Assembly (NCBI RefSeq): GCF_900115005.1
Contig: NZ_FOUY01000015.1
Span: forward strand, 90,092 to 154,091
Source: Pseudonocardia ammonioxydans
GTDB lineage: Bacteria; Actinomycetota; Actinomycetes; Mycobacteriales; Pseudonocardiaceae
Length of the DNA: 64,000 bases
Reading direction: 5' to 3'
The notes under the pieces were generated by a model. That model was given only the letters and a program-made list of their open reading frames with translations. It had not been told where the DNA came from and did not search any database. The position numbers and the translations under genes were made by a program. This document shows, piece after piece, positions 17,798 through 26,894 of this stretch. Positions within the stretch are counted from its first letter, which is position 1. Each line of letters starts with the position of its first letter.

Positions 17798-19291
17798 ATG
17801 TCGGAGACCGTGATGGTGGCGAACACGGTGGTGGCCGTGCTCGCCACCGTCGTACTGATCGTCCGGTTCCGGCTGAACCCGGTGATCTCGCTGGTGATCG
17901 GCGCGGTGTACCTCGGGCTCACCGCGGGGCTGGGCGTGGAGGGCACCGTCGACGCCGTCACCGGCGGCTTCGGCGAGATCCTGGCCGACGTCGGCCTGCT
18001 CATCGCCTTCGGTGTGCTCACCGGCGCGATGCTGCACCGCGCCGGCGCCATCGAACGGCTGGTGGCGACGTTGCTGCGGGTGTGCGGTCCGCGCGGGATG
18101 CCCTACGCCACCACCGCGACCGTCTCGACCGTCCTGCAGTCGATCTTCGTGGACGTCCTGCTGGTCATCTCGGCACCGCTGGCGCGTCGGATCGCGCCGC
18201 GGATCGGGGACCGCGGGCTGCCGCGCATGGCCACCGCGCTCGCCATCGGGCTGGAGTGCGGGATCGTCTTCATGGTCCCCGGCGTCGGTGCGGTGGCCCT
18301 GGCCGGCGTGCTCGGCGTGCCGATGGGGCAGATGCTGATCGCGGGCCTGGTCGTGGTCGTCCCGACCGTGCTGATCGCGACGGCGATCATGACGTTCCTG
18401 TTCCGGCGCGGCTGGTGGGACCCGGAGAAGGACGAACAGGAGCCGACCTGGGCCGGGATGCCGGCCGGCCCCGACCCGGCCGGCCCCGACCAGGCCGACC
18501 CTGACCCGGCCGGCTCAGCCCAGGTCGACTCCAGCCCGGCCGGCTCCGGCCCCGCCGAGGACGGCGGTCCGGCCGGTGACCCCGGTACCCGGGCCGAGCC
18601 CACCGGGGCGGGCACCGCCGTCGCGGAGACCCCCCGGCGTCGTCGGGAGCTGCCGCTGCTCGTGCTGTTCGGCCCGCTGCTGATCGGGCTGATCCTCATC
18701 GCCGCCGGCGCGGTGCTCGACGCCGCCGGGATCGAGCACCCCGTGCTGGTGTTCCTCGGCGAGCCGGTGATCGCACTGCTCATCGGCCTGGTGGGCACGA
18801 CGGCGGTGGTCGGGCTGACGCACGGCCGCGAGGTCGTCGAGGGCGCGGTCGGCGACGGCTTCCGGGAGAGCGGGCAGATCCTGATCCTCACCGGCGTCGG
18901 CGGCTCGCTCGCGACGACGATCTCGAACGCGGGCCTCGGCGAGATCCTCGGCAGGTACTTCTCCGCGAACACGGCCGCGCCGCTGCTGATGGTGTGGCTG
19001 ATCGCGGCCGTGCTGCACGTCGCGATCGGCTCGGTGACGATCTCGGCGATCACCGCCGCCGGTGTCCTGGCGCCGGTCGCCCCGGTCATCGGGCTGGCCC
19101 CGGTGCTGATCGCCCTGGCCGCCGGGGCGGGCGCGCTGTTCGCCGTGCACGTCACCAGCAACACGTTCTGGCTGCTGCAGTCGCTGCTCGGCCAGTCCGT
19201 GCGGGGCACGCTCAAGACCTGCTCGGTAGGGGTGTCGGTCGCCTCGGTCGTGGCGATCCTGGTGATCCTGCCGCTCTCACTCGTCTTCTAA
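17798..19291 (+). CDS. GntP-family organic acid permease
   Basis: This 497-residue polytopic permease has about 12 hydrophobic helices, arranged as two halves separated by a polar loop. Conserved stretches such as FGEILADVGLLIAFGVLTG, SIFVDVLLVISAPLARRIA and HVAIGSVTISAITAAGVLAP are typical of gluconate/GntP-type proton symporters. The central loop (about residues 220-275) is unusual: it holds imperfect PAGPD/PAGSA-type repeats and is longer than in E. coli GntP. The start ATG at 17798 is followed by a CoA-transferase gene 20 bases downstream and an HMG-CoA-lyase-like gene. The substrate is therefore probably a hydroxylated or branched carboxylate rather than gluconate. Confidence 0.82.
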   Translation: MSETVMVANTVVAVLATVVLIVRFRLNPVISLVIGAVYLGLTAGLGVEGTVDAVTGGFGEILADVGLLIAFGVLTGAMLHRAGAIERLVATLLRVCGPRGMPYATTATVSTVLQSIFVDVLLVISAPLARRIAPRIGDRGLPRMATALAIGLECGIVFMVPGVGAVALAGVLGVPMGQMLIAGLVVVVPTVLIATAIMTFLFRRGWWDPEKDEQEPTWAGMPAGPDPAGPDQADPDPAGSAQVDSSPAGSGPAEDGGPAGDPGTRAEPTGAGTAVAETPRRRRELPLLVLFGPLLIGLILIAAGAVLDAAGIEHPVLVFLGEPVIALLIGLVGTTAVVGLTHGREVVEGAVGDGFRESGQILILTGVGGSLATTISNAGLGEILGRYFSANTAAPLLMVWLIAAVLHVAIGSVTISAITAAGVLAPVAPVIGLAPVLIALAAGAGALFAVHVTSNTFWLLQSLLGQSVRGTLKTCSVGVSVASVVAILVILPLSLVF

Positions 19292-19311
19292 CTGGGGAAA
19301 GGGCCACCGTC

Positions 19312-20529
19312 GTGACCGATCTGCCGCTGTCCGGCGTCCGGGTGCTGGAACTGGGGAACTACATCGCGGCCCCGACCGCGGGTCGCCTGCTCGCCGACTT
19401 CGGCGCCGAGGTGATCAAGGTCGAGCGCCCGCGCACCGGGGACGAGCTGCGCAACTGGCGGCTCTACGCGGGGGACACCTCGATGCTCTACCGCACGCTC
19501 AACCGCAACAAGCGCTCGATCACCCTCGACATGCGCTCCGACGCCGGCCGGCAGGCCGTGCTCGACCTGGCCGCGCTGTCGGACGTCGTGCTGGAGAACT
19601 TCCGCCCCGGCACGCTCGAGAAGTGGGGTCTCGGCCCGGCCGAGCTCGACGCCGCGCACCCGGGCGTGGTGCTGGTCCGGATCTCCGCGTTCGGCCAGAC
19701 CGGCCCGCTCTCGGCGCGGCCCGGTTTCGCCGCCGTCGCCGAGGCGATGGGCGGGCTGCGGGCCCTGGTGGGGGAGGAGGACCGGCCGCCGTCGCGGACC
19801 GGGGTGTCGATCGGCGACTCGATCGCCGGGCTCTACGGCGCCTTCTCCGCGGTGATGGGCCTGTTCCAGCGCGAGTCGTCCCCCGAGCGGCCGCCGCTGA
19901 ACCGGCGCTCGATGGACATCGCGCTGAACGAGGCGGTGTTCTCGGTGATGGAGTCGCTGGTGCCCGACCACCTCGCCTACGGCGTCGAGCGGCGCCGGGT
20001 CGGCGGGCGGATGGAGGGCATCGCGCCGTCCAACGCCTACGTGTGCGGCGACGGCGGCAGCGTGGTCATCGCGGGTAACGGCGACTCCATCTACGGCCGG
20101 TTCATGCAGGTCATCGGGCGTCCGGAGCTGGCCGAGGAGCCCGACCTCGCGTCGAACGCCGGCCGCTGGCAGCGCCGTGACGAGCTGGACGGGGCGATCG
20201 AGGCCTGGACGCGGTCGCTGCCCCGCGCCGACGTGCTGGCCCGCCTGGAAGAGGCGGGGGTGCCGGCCGGGCCGATCCACTCCGCCGCCGACATCGTCGC
20301 CGACGAGCAGTTCCGGGCGCGGAACATGGTCCAATACTTCGACGTCGACACCGGCGGTGACGAGCCCGCCCGGGTCGGCTTCCCCGGCATCGTCCCGGTG
20401 CTCGACGGCGCCTCGGTGCCGGTCCGCCACGTCGGACCCGACCTCGGCGCCGATACCCACGACGTGCTGGGCGGCCTGCTCGGGTACCCGGACGACCGGA
20501 TCCGCGCCGCGGCCGGAGAGGAGTCCTGA
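19312..20529 (+). CDS. CaiB/BaiF (family III) CoA-transferase
   Basis: This 405-residue family III CoA-transferase has the N-terminal GVRVLELGNYIAAPTAGRLLADFGAEVIKVE and NRNKRSITLDM blocks. The probable catalytic Asp lies in the MDIALNEA segment near residue 202, where the family forms its aspartyl-CoA intermediate. These enzymes move CoA from a donor (often succinyl-CoA) to a carboxylate. Sitting between the GntP permease and the HMG-CoA-lyase homologue with tight spacing, it probably activates the imported acid. It starts with GTG. Confidence 0.9.
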   Translation: MTDLPLSGVRVLELGNYIAAPTAGRLLADFGAEVIKVERPRTGDELRNWRLYAGDTSMLYRTLNRNKRSITLDMRSDAGRQAVLDLAALSDVVLENFRPGTLEKWGLGPAELDAAHPGVVLVRISAFGQTGPLSARPGFAAVAEAMGGLRALVGEEDRPPSRTGVSIGDSIAGLYGAFSAVMGLFQRESSPERPPLNRRSMDIALNEAVFSVMESLVPDHLAYGVERRRVGGRMEGIAPSNAYVCGDGGSVVIAGNGDSIYGRFMQVIGRPELAEEPDLASNAGRWQRRDELDGAIEAWTRSLPRADVLARLEEAGVPAGPIHSAADIVADEQFRARNMVQYFDVDTGGDEPARVGFPGIVPVLDGASVPVRHVGPDLGADTHDVLGGLLGYPDDRIRAAAGEES

Positions 20530-21471
20530 ATGGACGTGGTGCTGCGTGACGTGACGCTGCGGGACGGCCTGCAGCTGACCGGCAAGCCGTTGCCGACCGA
20601 CCGGAAGGTCGCGCTGGTGCGGTCGTTGCTGGCCGCGGGGGTGCCGGAGCTGGAGATCGGCTCGCTGGCCCGCGGTGACCTGGTGCCGCCACTGGCCGAC
20701 ACGCTCGACGTGGTCGCCGCGCTCACGCCCGAGGAGCTCGAGCGCTGCTGGGTCTGGGTGGCGACGCCCCGGCACGTGCAGAAGGCCGTCGCCGCCGGGG
20801 CGCGCAACGTCCAGTACTGCTTCTCGGTCTCCGACGCCCACAACAACGCCAACATCGGCCGCGACACCGCGGTGTCGCTGGACGCCATGCCGGATGCCGT
20901 CGCGACCGCACGGGAGGCGGGCGGCCGGATCCAGCTCTGCCTGGCCACCGCGTTCACCTGCCCGTTCGACGGGCCGGTGGACCCCGGCCGGGTCGTCGAG
21001 ATCGTCGCCGACCCGCGCACCGCCGGTTCGTGCGACGTCGTCGTGTGCGACACGCTCGGGCAGGCGGTCCCGTCCGAGGTCGGGGCGCTGGTCGCGCGGG
21101 TGGCCGAGGTCGCGGGGGAGCGCCGGATCGCCTTCCACGGGCACGACACCTGGGGCCAGGGCGTGGCGAACGGGCTCGCCGCCGCCGCGTCCGGTGCGAC
21201 GCTGCTCGACGGGGCGCTCGGCGGGCTGGGCGGCTGCCCGTTCGCCCCGGGGGCCAGTGGCAACACCGCCAGCGAGGACCTGATGTTCGCGCTGCGTCCG
21301 GACTGGCTGACCCCGACGGTGCTGGCCGGGCTCGTCGCGGAGTCCGAGGACCTGCTCGCGGAGCTGGGGGAGCCGAACCGCTCCCGCGCCGCGCAGGGCG
21401 TGCGCTCCACAGCCGCGGCGTTCCCGTGGACGGCCGGGCCGCGCGAGGCCGGGCAGCAGGGCACCGGGTAG
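20530..21471 (+). CDS. HMG-CoA lyase-type (HMGL) enzyme
   Basis: This 313-residue TIM-barrel protein carries the HMGL signatures: TLRDGLQ at the N-terminus, HGHDTWGQG (metal His pair) near residue 200, and GLGGCPFAPGASGN with the catalytic Cys near residue 237. It should cleave a 3-hydroxy-acyl-CoA with a tertiary hydroxyl, such as 3-hydroxy-3-methylglutaryl-CoA or citramalyl-CoA, to acetyl-CoA plus a keto acid. Its start abuts the CoA-transferase stop directly. The trio fits import, CoA activation and retro-aldol cleavage of one acid. Leucine degradation is less likely, because no acyl-CoA carboxylase lies nearby. Confidence 0.88.
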   Translation: MDVVLRDVTLRDGLQLTGKPLPTDRKVALVRSLLAAGVPELEIGSLARGDLVPPLADTLDVVAALTPEELERCWVWVATPRHVQKAVAAGARNVQYCFSVSDAHNNANIGRDTAVSLDAMPDAVATAREAGGRIQLCLATAFTCPFDGPVDPGRVVEIVADPRTAGSCDVVVCDTLGQAVPSEVGALVARVAEVAGERRIAFHGHDTWGQGVANGLAAAASGATLLDGALGGLGGCPFAPGASGNTASEDLMFALRPDWLTPTVLAGLVAESEDLLAELGEPNRSRAAQGVRSTAAAFPWTAGPREAGQQGTG

Positions 21472-21493
21472 GGCGGCAGCGTCGGACTCGTTG

Positions 21494-21532
21494 CGCCACA
21501 AGGGTGTGCGTGCGTTCATAACGCCTGTGGCG
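21494..21532 (+). promoter_or_regulatory. Putative promoter/operator region of the peptide gene
   Basis: CGCCACA (21494-21500) and TGTGGCG (21526-21532) are a perfect 7-bp inverted repeat around an AT-richer stretch holding GTTCATAAC. A TTGCGC lies at 21491, about 18 bases before TTCATA. Repressor site or promoter is plausible; both are weak calls. Confidence 0.35.
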
Positions 21533-21631
21533 ATTAGTCCGTCCGGCAGAGAGGTAGCCCTCCGTCAGCGGGTCGACATCCCGCACCCGGCCCACGCCGG
21601 GGACTGCAGTGGACGAGAGGACACGCCCTGC

Positions 21632-21937
21632 ATGACGGAACTGTTCGTCGGTGAGTTCGAGGACCAGCAGGTGGAGCTCCTGCCCGCCCGCACCGTGATG
21701 ACCACGCTGCCCGGCGGTCTCCTCGGCGGCGACGGCGGTGACGGCGTCGCCGGGAGCGGTGACGGCGGTGCCGGCGGCGAGGGTGGCTCCGGCGGGAACG
21801 GCGCCAACCTGCTGAACATCAACGCCCTCGGTGAGCAGACCAACGACGCCGGTGGTGACGGCGGCGACGGTGGTGACGGTGGCGACAGCGGTGACGCGGC
21901 CGCCAAGGGCGGTGACGGGGGCGGCGCCGAGAAGTAG
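21632..21937 (+). CDS. Small Gly/Asp-rich peptide with leader-like N-terminus (putative precursor peptide)
   Basis: This 101-residue protein has two clearly different halves. Residues 1-27 are charged and leader-like (MTELFVGEFEDQQ, then VELLPARTVM). Residues 28-101 are over 40 % Gly with Asp and Ser, with no Cys, and are interrupted once by a hydrophobic island, ANLLNINALGEQTNDAG. There is no signal peptide. The next gene encodes an M50 protease with an RRE-like domain, and a hairpin separates the two. This layout matches a precursor peptide with its leader-binding processing enzyme. PE_PGRS-like or structural glycine-rich proteins are an alternative. I do not recognise a named family. Confidence 0.7.
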   Translation: MTELFVGEFEDQQVELLPARTVMTTLPGGLLGGDGGDGVAGSGDGGAGGEGGSGGNGANLLNINALGEQTNDAGGDGGDGGDGGDSGDAAAKGGDGGGAEK

Positions 21938-21955
21938 TGATCTCGCCGCACCCGT

Positions 21956-22000
21956 GACGTGGGGGCGGGTCGCCACGGGCGGCCCGCCCCCGTCCACGTC
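21956..22000 (+). terminator. Intergenic hairpin between the peptide gene and the M50 protease gene
   Basis: The left arm (21956-21969, GACGTGGGGGCGGG) pairs with the right arm (21983-22000) with one 4-base bulge. It is placed to terminate part of the transcription after the small peptide gene, giving more peptide than protease mRNA, as is common in precursor/processing operons. Confidence 0.6.
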
Positions 22001-22041
22001 CGGACCCGTCGAGCACCAACCACCACCCGCCAGGGAGCAGC

Positions 22042-23688
22042 GTGGCCGGCACCGCCACTGACACGATCGACGCCGAGGGCACGACCTCCGGCACTACAGC
22101 CACCGCGGGCACGACCGCTGCCGGGCAGGACGCGGGCGCCCCCGTCCCGGCCCCGGGCATCGAGTTCCTCGGGCCCTATCAGGGGTCCGGGTTCCGGACC
22201 CCGCGGTACCTGCTGCGCCGCGAGGACGGGCAGGTCGCCCAGCTGCCGTGGCTGCTCTACCGCACGGCCTTCCACCTCGACGGCCGGCGCGGCCCGGACG
22301 AGGTGGCCGAGCTGCTGCACGCCGACACCGGCCGGGACATCACCGGCGACCAGGTCCGCTACCTGATCGCCGACCGGCTCCGGCCGGCCGGACTCGCCGG
22401 GGCGGTGCCGGACGCCGGTGTCGCCGACCGGCCCGGTGGCGACCGACCCGACGGCGACCGACCGGACGCCGTCCGCGCCCGGCCCGACCCGACGGAGACC
22501 GACCGTGCCCGTCCCGACCGGTCCGGAGCCGACCGTGCCGATGCCGACCGGTCCGACCCCGACCGGGCCCGAACCCCGCCGCCCGGCGGCCGGGGCACAC
22601 CGGCCCGCGGCGACCACCTGCTGATGCTGCGACTGCGCACGGCGCTGGTCCCGGCCCGCGTCGTGTGGCGGATCGCCGGTCCGCTGCGCCCGCTGTTCCG
22701 GGCGCCGGTCGTGGTGCTGGTCCTGCTCGCGTTCGTGACCGTCGACGTCGCGGTCGCCGCCCGCGGCTGGGACGCGGTGCTCGGCGCGGGCCGGGCGCTG
22801 ACCACCACCCCGGCGCTCACGCTCGCCGTGCTGGGGCTGGTCGTGGTCGCCGGTGTCTTCCACGAGTGCGGACACGTCACGGCCTGCCGGTACGGCGGGG
22901 CCACCCCCGGGGCGATGGGGGTGGGCATCTACCTGGTCTGGCCGGCGTTCTACAGCACCGTCACCGACGCCTACCGGCTCTCCCGGGCGGGACGGCTGCG
23001 CACCGACCTGGGCGGGGTCTACTTCAATGCGATCGTCCTGACCGTGCTCGGCGGGCTCTACCTGGCCACCGGGTCGGAGTGGCTGCTCGCCGCCTCGCTG
23101 CTCTGGCACGTCGAGACGGCCTGGCAGTTCCTGCCGTCACTGCGGATGGACGGGTACTACATCCTCGCCGACCTGGTCGGGGTCCCGGACCTGTTCAACC
23201 GGATCCGGCCCATCCTGCGCTCCCTGGTCCGCCGCCGGCACTCGGACCCACTGGTCGCCGACCTGAAGCCGTGGGCGCGCCGGGTGGTGACCGCGTGGGT
23301 CGTGCTGGTGGTGCCGCTGCTGCTCGGCTGGCTGCTCGTGTTCGTCGCGCTGGCCCCGCAGCTGGCGCCCGCGGCGTGGGACGCGCTGACCGGTCTCGCC
23401 GGGCAGGCGCTGGACGCCGCGCGGGCCGGCGAGCCCGCCGGCGTGCTGGCCGCGGTCCTGCGCGGACTGCTGCTCCTGCTGCCGTGGGTGGGCGGCGCCT
23501 ACCTCGTGGCGTTGCTGGTGCGACGGATGGTGCGCGCGGTGGGCCGGTTCGTCCGGCGTCGACGCCCGCAGGGACGGCACCGGTGGCGACCGGGGTCCGG
23601 CGTGCTCACGGTCGACACGGTCGGCACCACGCCCGCGGGTGCCCGGCACCGGGTCAGGCCGGCGGGCGGCCGCCCAGCGTCCGGGTGA
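22042..23688 (+). CDS. M50-family membrane metalloprotease with PqqD/RRE-like N-terminal domain
   Basis: This 548-residue protein has, in order: a Thr/Ala-rich start (1-35); a winged-helix PqqD/RRE-like domain (about 55-118, with QLPWLLYRTAFHLDGRRGPDE and VRYLIADRL); an Asp-Arg-rich low-complexity linker (128-178); and a polytopic membrane domain. HECGH (274-278) is the zinc HExxH site. LPSLRMDGYYILADL (about 364-378) supplies the third ligand, D370. These proteins are often annotated as putative peptide zinc metalloproteases. It starts with GTG and GGGAG upstream. With the adjacent leader-type peptide gene it probably recognises and cleaves that peptide at the membrane. The 3' end overlaps the convergent IclR gene by 35 bases. 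Confidence 0.85.
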   Translation: MAGTATDTIDAEGTTSGTTATAGTTAAGQDAGAPVPAPGIEFLGPYQGSGFRTPRYLLRREDGQVAQLPWLLYRTAFHLDGRRGPDEVAELLHADTGRDITGDQVRYLIADRLRPAGLAGAVPDAGVADRPGGDRPDGDRPDAVRARPDPTETDRARPDRSGADRADADRSDPDRARTPPPGGRGTPARGDHLLMLRLRTALVPARVVWRIAGPLRPLFRAPVVVLVLLAFVTVDVAVAARGWDAVLGAGRALTTTPALTLAVLGLVVVAGVFHECGHVTACRYGGATPGAMGVGIYLVWPAFYSTVTDAYRLSRAGRLRTDLGGVYFNAIVLTVLGGLYLATGSEWLLAASLLWHVETAWQFLPSLRMDGYYILADLVGVPDLFNRIRPILRSLVRRRHSDPLVADLKPWARRVVTAWVVLVVPLLLGWLLVFVALAPQLAPAAWDALTGLAGQALDAARAGEPAGVLAAVLRGLLLLLPWVGGAYLVALLVRRMVRAVGRFVRRRRPQGRHRWRPGSGVLTVDTVGTTPAGARHRVRPAGGRPASG

Positions 23689-24427
23689 GCCGGTCCGCCG
23701 CCCCGACCAGCAGCTCCACGTACTCCTCGCAGTGCTCCCGGCCGAGCCGGATCGTCGGCCCGCTGATCGTCAACGCCGCGGACACCGCGCCGGAGTGGTC
23801 GAAGACCGGGGCGGACAGGCCGGAACCCCCGTCGTCGCGTTCGGCCGTGGTGATCGCGAAGCCGTCGCGGTGGGTGTCGGTGAGCAGCACGCGCAGCCGG
23901 TCCGGGTCGGTGACCGTGTAGTCGGTGATCGTCTCCAGCGGTCCGGCCAGGACCTCCTCGGCCAGGACCGGGTCCCAGGCGAGCAGCACCCGCCCGGCCG
24001 ACCCGGTGTGCAGCGGGACGATCTTGCCGACGTGCATCTCCCGGCGCAGCGCGTGCCGGGTCTCGGCCACCGCGACACAGACCCGGAAGGCCTTCTCCGC
24101 CCGGAACAGCGCCGCCGTCTCACCGGTCGTGTCGCGCAGCTCGCGCAGCACCGGACCGGCCAGCTCCAGCAGGTCGACACCCCGGGCGGCGGCACCGGCC
24201 CAGTAGGCCATCCGCACTCCGATGCGGACCCGGTCGCCGACCCGGTCCAGCATGCCCTCGGCGACCATGTTGGACACCAGACGCTGCACCGTGGACGTCG
24301 GGATCCCGGTGGCCTGCTGGAGCTCGCCCAGGCTGAGCACCGGGCGCTGCAGGGTGAACGCGTCCAGGATGTCGGTGATCTTGCCGAGGACCAGCAGCGG
24401 TTTCGGCCCGCTCGGCTCGGTGGTCAC
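23654..24427 (-). CDS. IclR-family transcriptional regulator
   Basis: This 257-residue IclR protein has an N-terminal winged helix (about residues 10-70, with [30 protein letters not shown]) and a C-terminal GAF-like effector domain ([32 protein letters not shown]). The GTG start at 24427 overlaps the stop of the xylulokinase gene by 4 bases (GTGA), so translation is coupled and the two proteins form one unit. It probably controls the kinase and linked sugar or polyol genes. Confidence 0.92.
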   Translation of the reverse strand: MTTEPSGPKPLLVLGKITDILDAFTLQRPVLSLGELQQATGIPTSTVQRLVSNMVAEGMLDRVGDRVRIGVRMAYWAGAAARGVDLLELAGPVLRELRDTTGETAALFRAEKAFRVCVAVAETRHALRREMHVGKIVPLHTGSAGRVLLAWDPVLAEEVLAGPLETITDYTVTDPDRLRVLLTDTHRDGFAITTAERDDGGSGLSAPVFDHSGAVSAALTISGPTIRLGREHCEEYVELLVGAADRLTRTLGGRPPA

Positions 24428-25830
24428 GAGTGGTCCCGGGACGCGCGGGCCAGGAACAGTCCGGCCGCCTCCCGGTAGCGCTCCCAGGCCTGCGGCGCGG
24501 GGTCGGTCTCGTAGCGGGCCGGTGCGGTCGGCGGCGACCACGACGGCGGCTCGTCCCCGCCGCGCAGTGCCCAGGCGGCCTGGCGCGCGGCGCCGTCGGC
24601 GACGTACTCGCCCGGCTCGGGCACCCGTACCGGCACCTCGAAGACCTGGGCGGCGATCCGGGCGACGGCCTCGGACCGGGCGGCGCCGCCGACCAGCGTC
24701 ACCCCGGAGACCGCGACCCCCTGCTCGCGCAGCGCCTCCAGACCGACCCGCTGGGCGAAGAGCATGCCCTCGACGGCCGCCCGCGCCAGGTTCTCGCGGG
24801 TCCCGGACGCCAGGGTCCACCCGTGCAGCGACCCGGTCGCGTCGGGCAGGTTCGGCGTCCGCTCGCCCTCCAGGTACGGCACGAGCACCAGCCCGCCCGC
24901 ACCCGGCTGCGCCGCGAGCGCCAACCGGCCCAGTTCCTCGTGGTCCACCCCGAGCAGCCGGCAGGTCGCGTCGAGCACACGAGAGGCGTTGAGGGTGCAG
25001 GCCAGTGGCAGGTAGGCGCCGGTGGCGTCGGAGAAACCGGCGACGATCCCGGACGGGTCCTCCGCCCGCCGTGCCGAGCGGGCGAAGACCGTCCCGGAGG
25101 TGCCGAGGGAGACGACGACGTCGTCCCCGGCGTCGGCGCCCAGCCCGGCGGCGGCGTTGTCGCCCGCCCCGGCACCCACCACGATCCCGCCGGGCCCGGT
25201 GACCGACCCGGACGGGCCGAGCACCCGGGGCAGGGCCGCCGTCCGGCCGAAACCGCGTTCCAGCAGGTCGAGGCGGTAGTCGGTGCCGTCGTAGTAGCCG
25301 GTGCCGGACGCGTCGGACCGGTCGGTCACCAGCTCGTCCAGCTCACCGCCGCCGAACCCGCGCAGCTTCCAGGTCAGCCAGTCGTGCGGCAGGCAGACCG
25401 CCGCCGTCCGCTCCGCGTGGTGCGGTTCGTGCGCCGCCAGCCAGCGCAGCTTGGCCAGCGTGATCGACGCGACCGGGACGACACCGGTCGCGTCCGCCCA
25501 GCCGTCGGCACCCAGCTCCCGGACCAGCTCGTCCGCGGCACCGGCGGAGCGGGTGTCGTTCCACAGCAGGGCGTCGCGGACCACCGCGCCCGCGTCGTCC
25601 AGGCAGACCATCCCGTGTTGCTGGCCGGCGACCGAGACCGCCTCGACGCCGTCGAGCCCACCCGCGTCGTCGAGGGCCTGCTGCAGGGCGGTCCACCAGG
25701 CCCGGGGATCGACCTCGGTGCCGTCGGGGTGCGCGGCCCGCCCGGAGCGGACGAGCGCGCCCGTGTCGGCGTCCCGGACGACCACCTTGCACGACTGCGT
25801 GGACGAGTCCACGCCGAGCACCAGCGCCAT
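24424..25830 (-). CDS. xylB: Xylulokinase (FGGY carbohydrate kinase)
   Basis: This 468-residue FGGY kinase has the N-terminal [15 protein letters not shown] phosphate-binding loop, WNDTRS, the catalytic Asp in [11 protein letters not shown] near residue 240, and [17 protein letters not shown] near residue 80 is a xylulokinase hallmark. It phosphorylates D-xylulose, or a related ketose, with ATP for entry into the pentose phosphate pathway. No xylose isomerase or sugar transporter is in the window, so substrate specificity is inferred from family motifs. It is coupled to the downstream IclR gene by a 4-base overlap. Confidence 0.88.
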   Translation of the reverse strand: MALVLGVDSSTQSCKVVVRDADTGALVRSGRAAHPDGTEVDPRAWWTALQQALDDAGGLDGVEAVSVAGQQHGMVCLDDAGAVVRDALLWNDTRSAGAADELVRELGADGWADATGVVPVASITLAKLRWLAAHEPHHAERTAAVCLPHDWLTWKLRGFGGGELDELVTDRSDASGTGYYDGTDYRLDLLERGFGRTAALPRVLGPSGSVTGPGGIVVGAGAGDNAAAGLGADAGDDVVVSLGTSGTVFARSARRAEDPSGIVAGFSDATGAYLPLACTLNASRVLDATCRLLGVDHEELGRLALAAQPGAGGLVLVPYLEGERTPNLPDATGSLHGWTLASGTRENLARAAVEGMLFAQRVGLEALREQGVAVSGVTLVGGAARSEAVARIAAQVFEVPVRVPEPGEYVADGAARQAAWALRGGDEPPSWSPPTAPARYETDPAPQAWERYREAAGLFLARASRDHS

Positions 25831-25903
25831 GTCCCCAGACTGCCATCGCGGCACCCCCGCGCGGCGGGCGGCACACGCTCCTGATCGGTGCCAGGGTGGA
25901 CCC

Positions 25904-26095
25904 ATGAGCGACGAGCAATGGTTCTACTGCCTCAAGCACAACACGGTGGAGACGAAGGACGGCTGTCGTGCCGCGGACCGGCTCGGGCCCTACCCGGACC
26001 GCGAGACCGCCGCGCGCGCCCTCGAGATCGCGCGCGAGCGGACCGAGGCCGAGGACCGCAAGGACCGGCGCTGGGCCGGCGGGGACGACGACTAG
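25904..26095 (+). CDS. Small conserved actinobacterial protein
   Basis: This 63-residue acidic protein ([46 protein letters not shown]) matches a short conserved hypothetical family I associate with actinobacteria. A Cys-Leu-Lys-His knuckle and a later Cys could bind metal. The rest is a short helix resembling the C-terminus of SPOR-like proteins. No function is known. It is divergent from xylB and precedes an SDR by 10 bases. Confidence 0.75.
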   Translation: MSDEQWFYCLKHNTVETKDGCRAADRLGPYPDRETAARALEIARERTEAEDRKDRRWAGGDDD

Positions 26096-26105
26096 CGTCA
26101 CCCGC

Positions 26106-26855
26106 ATGGGAGACGATCACAGGGTTGTCGTCGTCACCGGCGGCAGCCGGGGCATCGGACGCGAGGCGTGCCGGGCGTTCGCGGCACGCGGGGACACCGT
26201 CGTCGTCGCGAGCCGGAAGGCCGAGGCGTGCACGGCGCTGGCCGCGGAGCTGACCGCCGAGTTCGGCACACGGGCGCTCGGCGTGGGCTGCCACGTCGGG
26301 CGCTGGTCGGACTGCGACGCGCTCGTCGACCGGGTGCTCGAGGAGTTCGGCCGGGTCGACGTGCTGGTCAACAACGCCGGGATGTCGCCGCTGTACGGCT
26401 CGCTCACCGAGGTCACCGAGGAGCTGTTCGACAAGGTCCTCGCGGTGAACCTGCGCGGTGCGTTCCGGCTCGGTGCGCGCTGCGGCGAGCTCATGGCCGC
26501 CGCCAGCGGCGGCGCGATCGTCAACGTCTCGTCGGTGGCCGCGGTCGTGCCGAACCCGCGCGAGCTGCCGTACGCGGCGGCGAAGGCCGGGCTGAACGCG
26601 CTCACCGTCGGCCTGGCCCGGGCGTACGCGCCGTCGGTACGGGTCAACACGGTCATGCCCGGGCCGATTCGCACCGACATCGCCGACCACTGGACCGACG
26701 AGTTCCGCGAGGCCGTGCGGACCGACGTCCCGGCCGGGCGGGTCGGCGAGGCGGCCGAGGTGGTCGGCGCGATCCTCTACCTCACCGGCCCGGACGCCGG
26801 CTACACCACCGGCGCCACGATCAAGGTGGACGGCGGCATGGCCTGGCACCCGTGA
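26106..26855 (+). CDS. Short-chain dehydrogenase/reductase
   Basis: This 249-residue classical SDR has VVTGGSRGIGRE at residues 9-20, NNAGMSPLYG, the catalytic SSVAA...YAAAK set, and a C-terminal YTTGATIKVDGGM. NAD(P)-dependent oxidoreductase, substrate unknown. It probably shares a transcript with the small preceding gene (10-base gap). Its stop codon lies inside a hairpin shared with the convergent P450 gene. Confidence 0.9.
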   Translation: MGDDHRVVVVTGGSRGIGREACRAFAARGDTVVVASRKAEACTALAAELTAEFGTRALGVGCHVGRWSDCDALVDRVLEEFGRVDVLVNNAGMSPLYGSLTEVTEELFDKVLAVNLRGAFRLGARCGELMAAASGGAIVNVSSVAAVVPNPRELPYAAAKAGLNALTVGLARAYAPSVRVNTVMPGPIRTDIADHWTDEFREAVRTDVPAGRVGEAAEVVGAILYLTGPDAGYTTGATIKVDGGMAWHP

Positions 26856-26894
26856 GTGGTTTTCGCGGTCCAGGCCACGGTTGTCACTCACGGG
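26849..26894. terminator. Bidirectional hairpin spanning two stop codons
   Basis: CCCGTGAGTG (26849-26858) and CACTCACGGG (26885-26894) are perfect 10-bp arms. The SDR stop codon is in the left arm and the P450 stop is at the right arm, so one stem-loop can end both convergent transcripts. Confidence 0.7.

Noticed and set aside
21632..21937. RTX-type calcium-binding repeat protein
   Set aside because: GGDGGDGG runs lack the nonapeptide GGxGxDxUx pattern, the protein is too short, and no type I secretion genes are adjacent.
21632..23688. Lanthipeptide or thiopeptide cluster
   Set aside because: The peptide has no Cys, and no LanB/LanM, YcaO or radical-SAM gene lies nearby.
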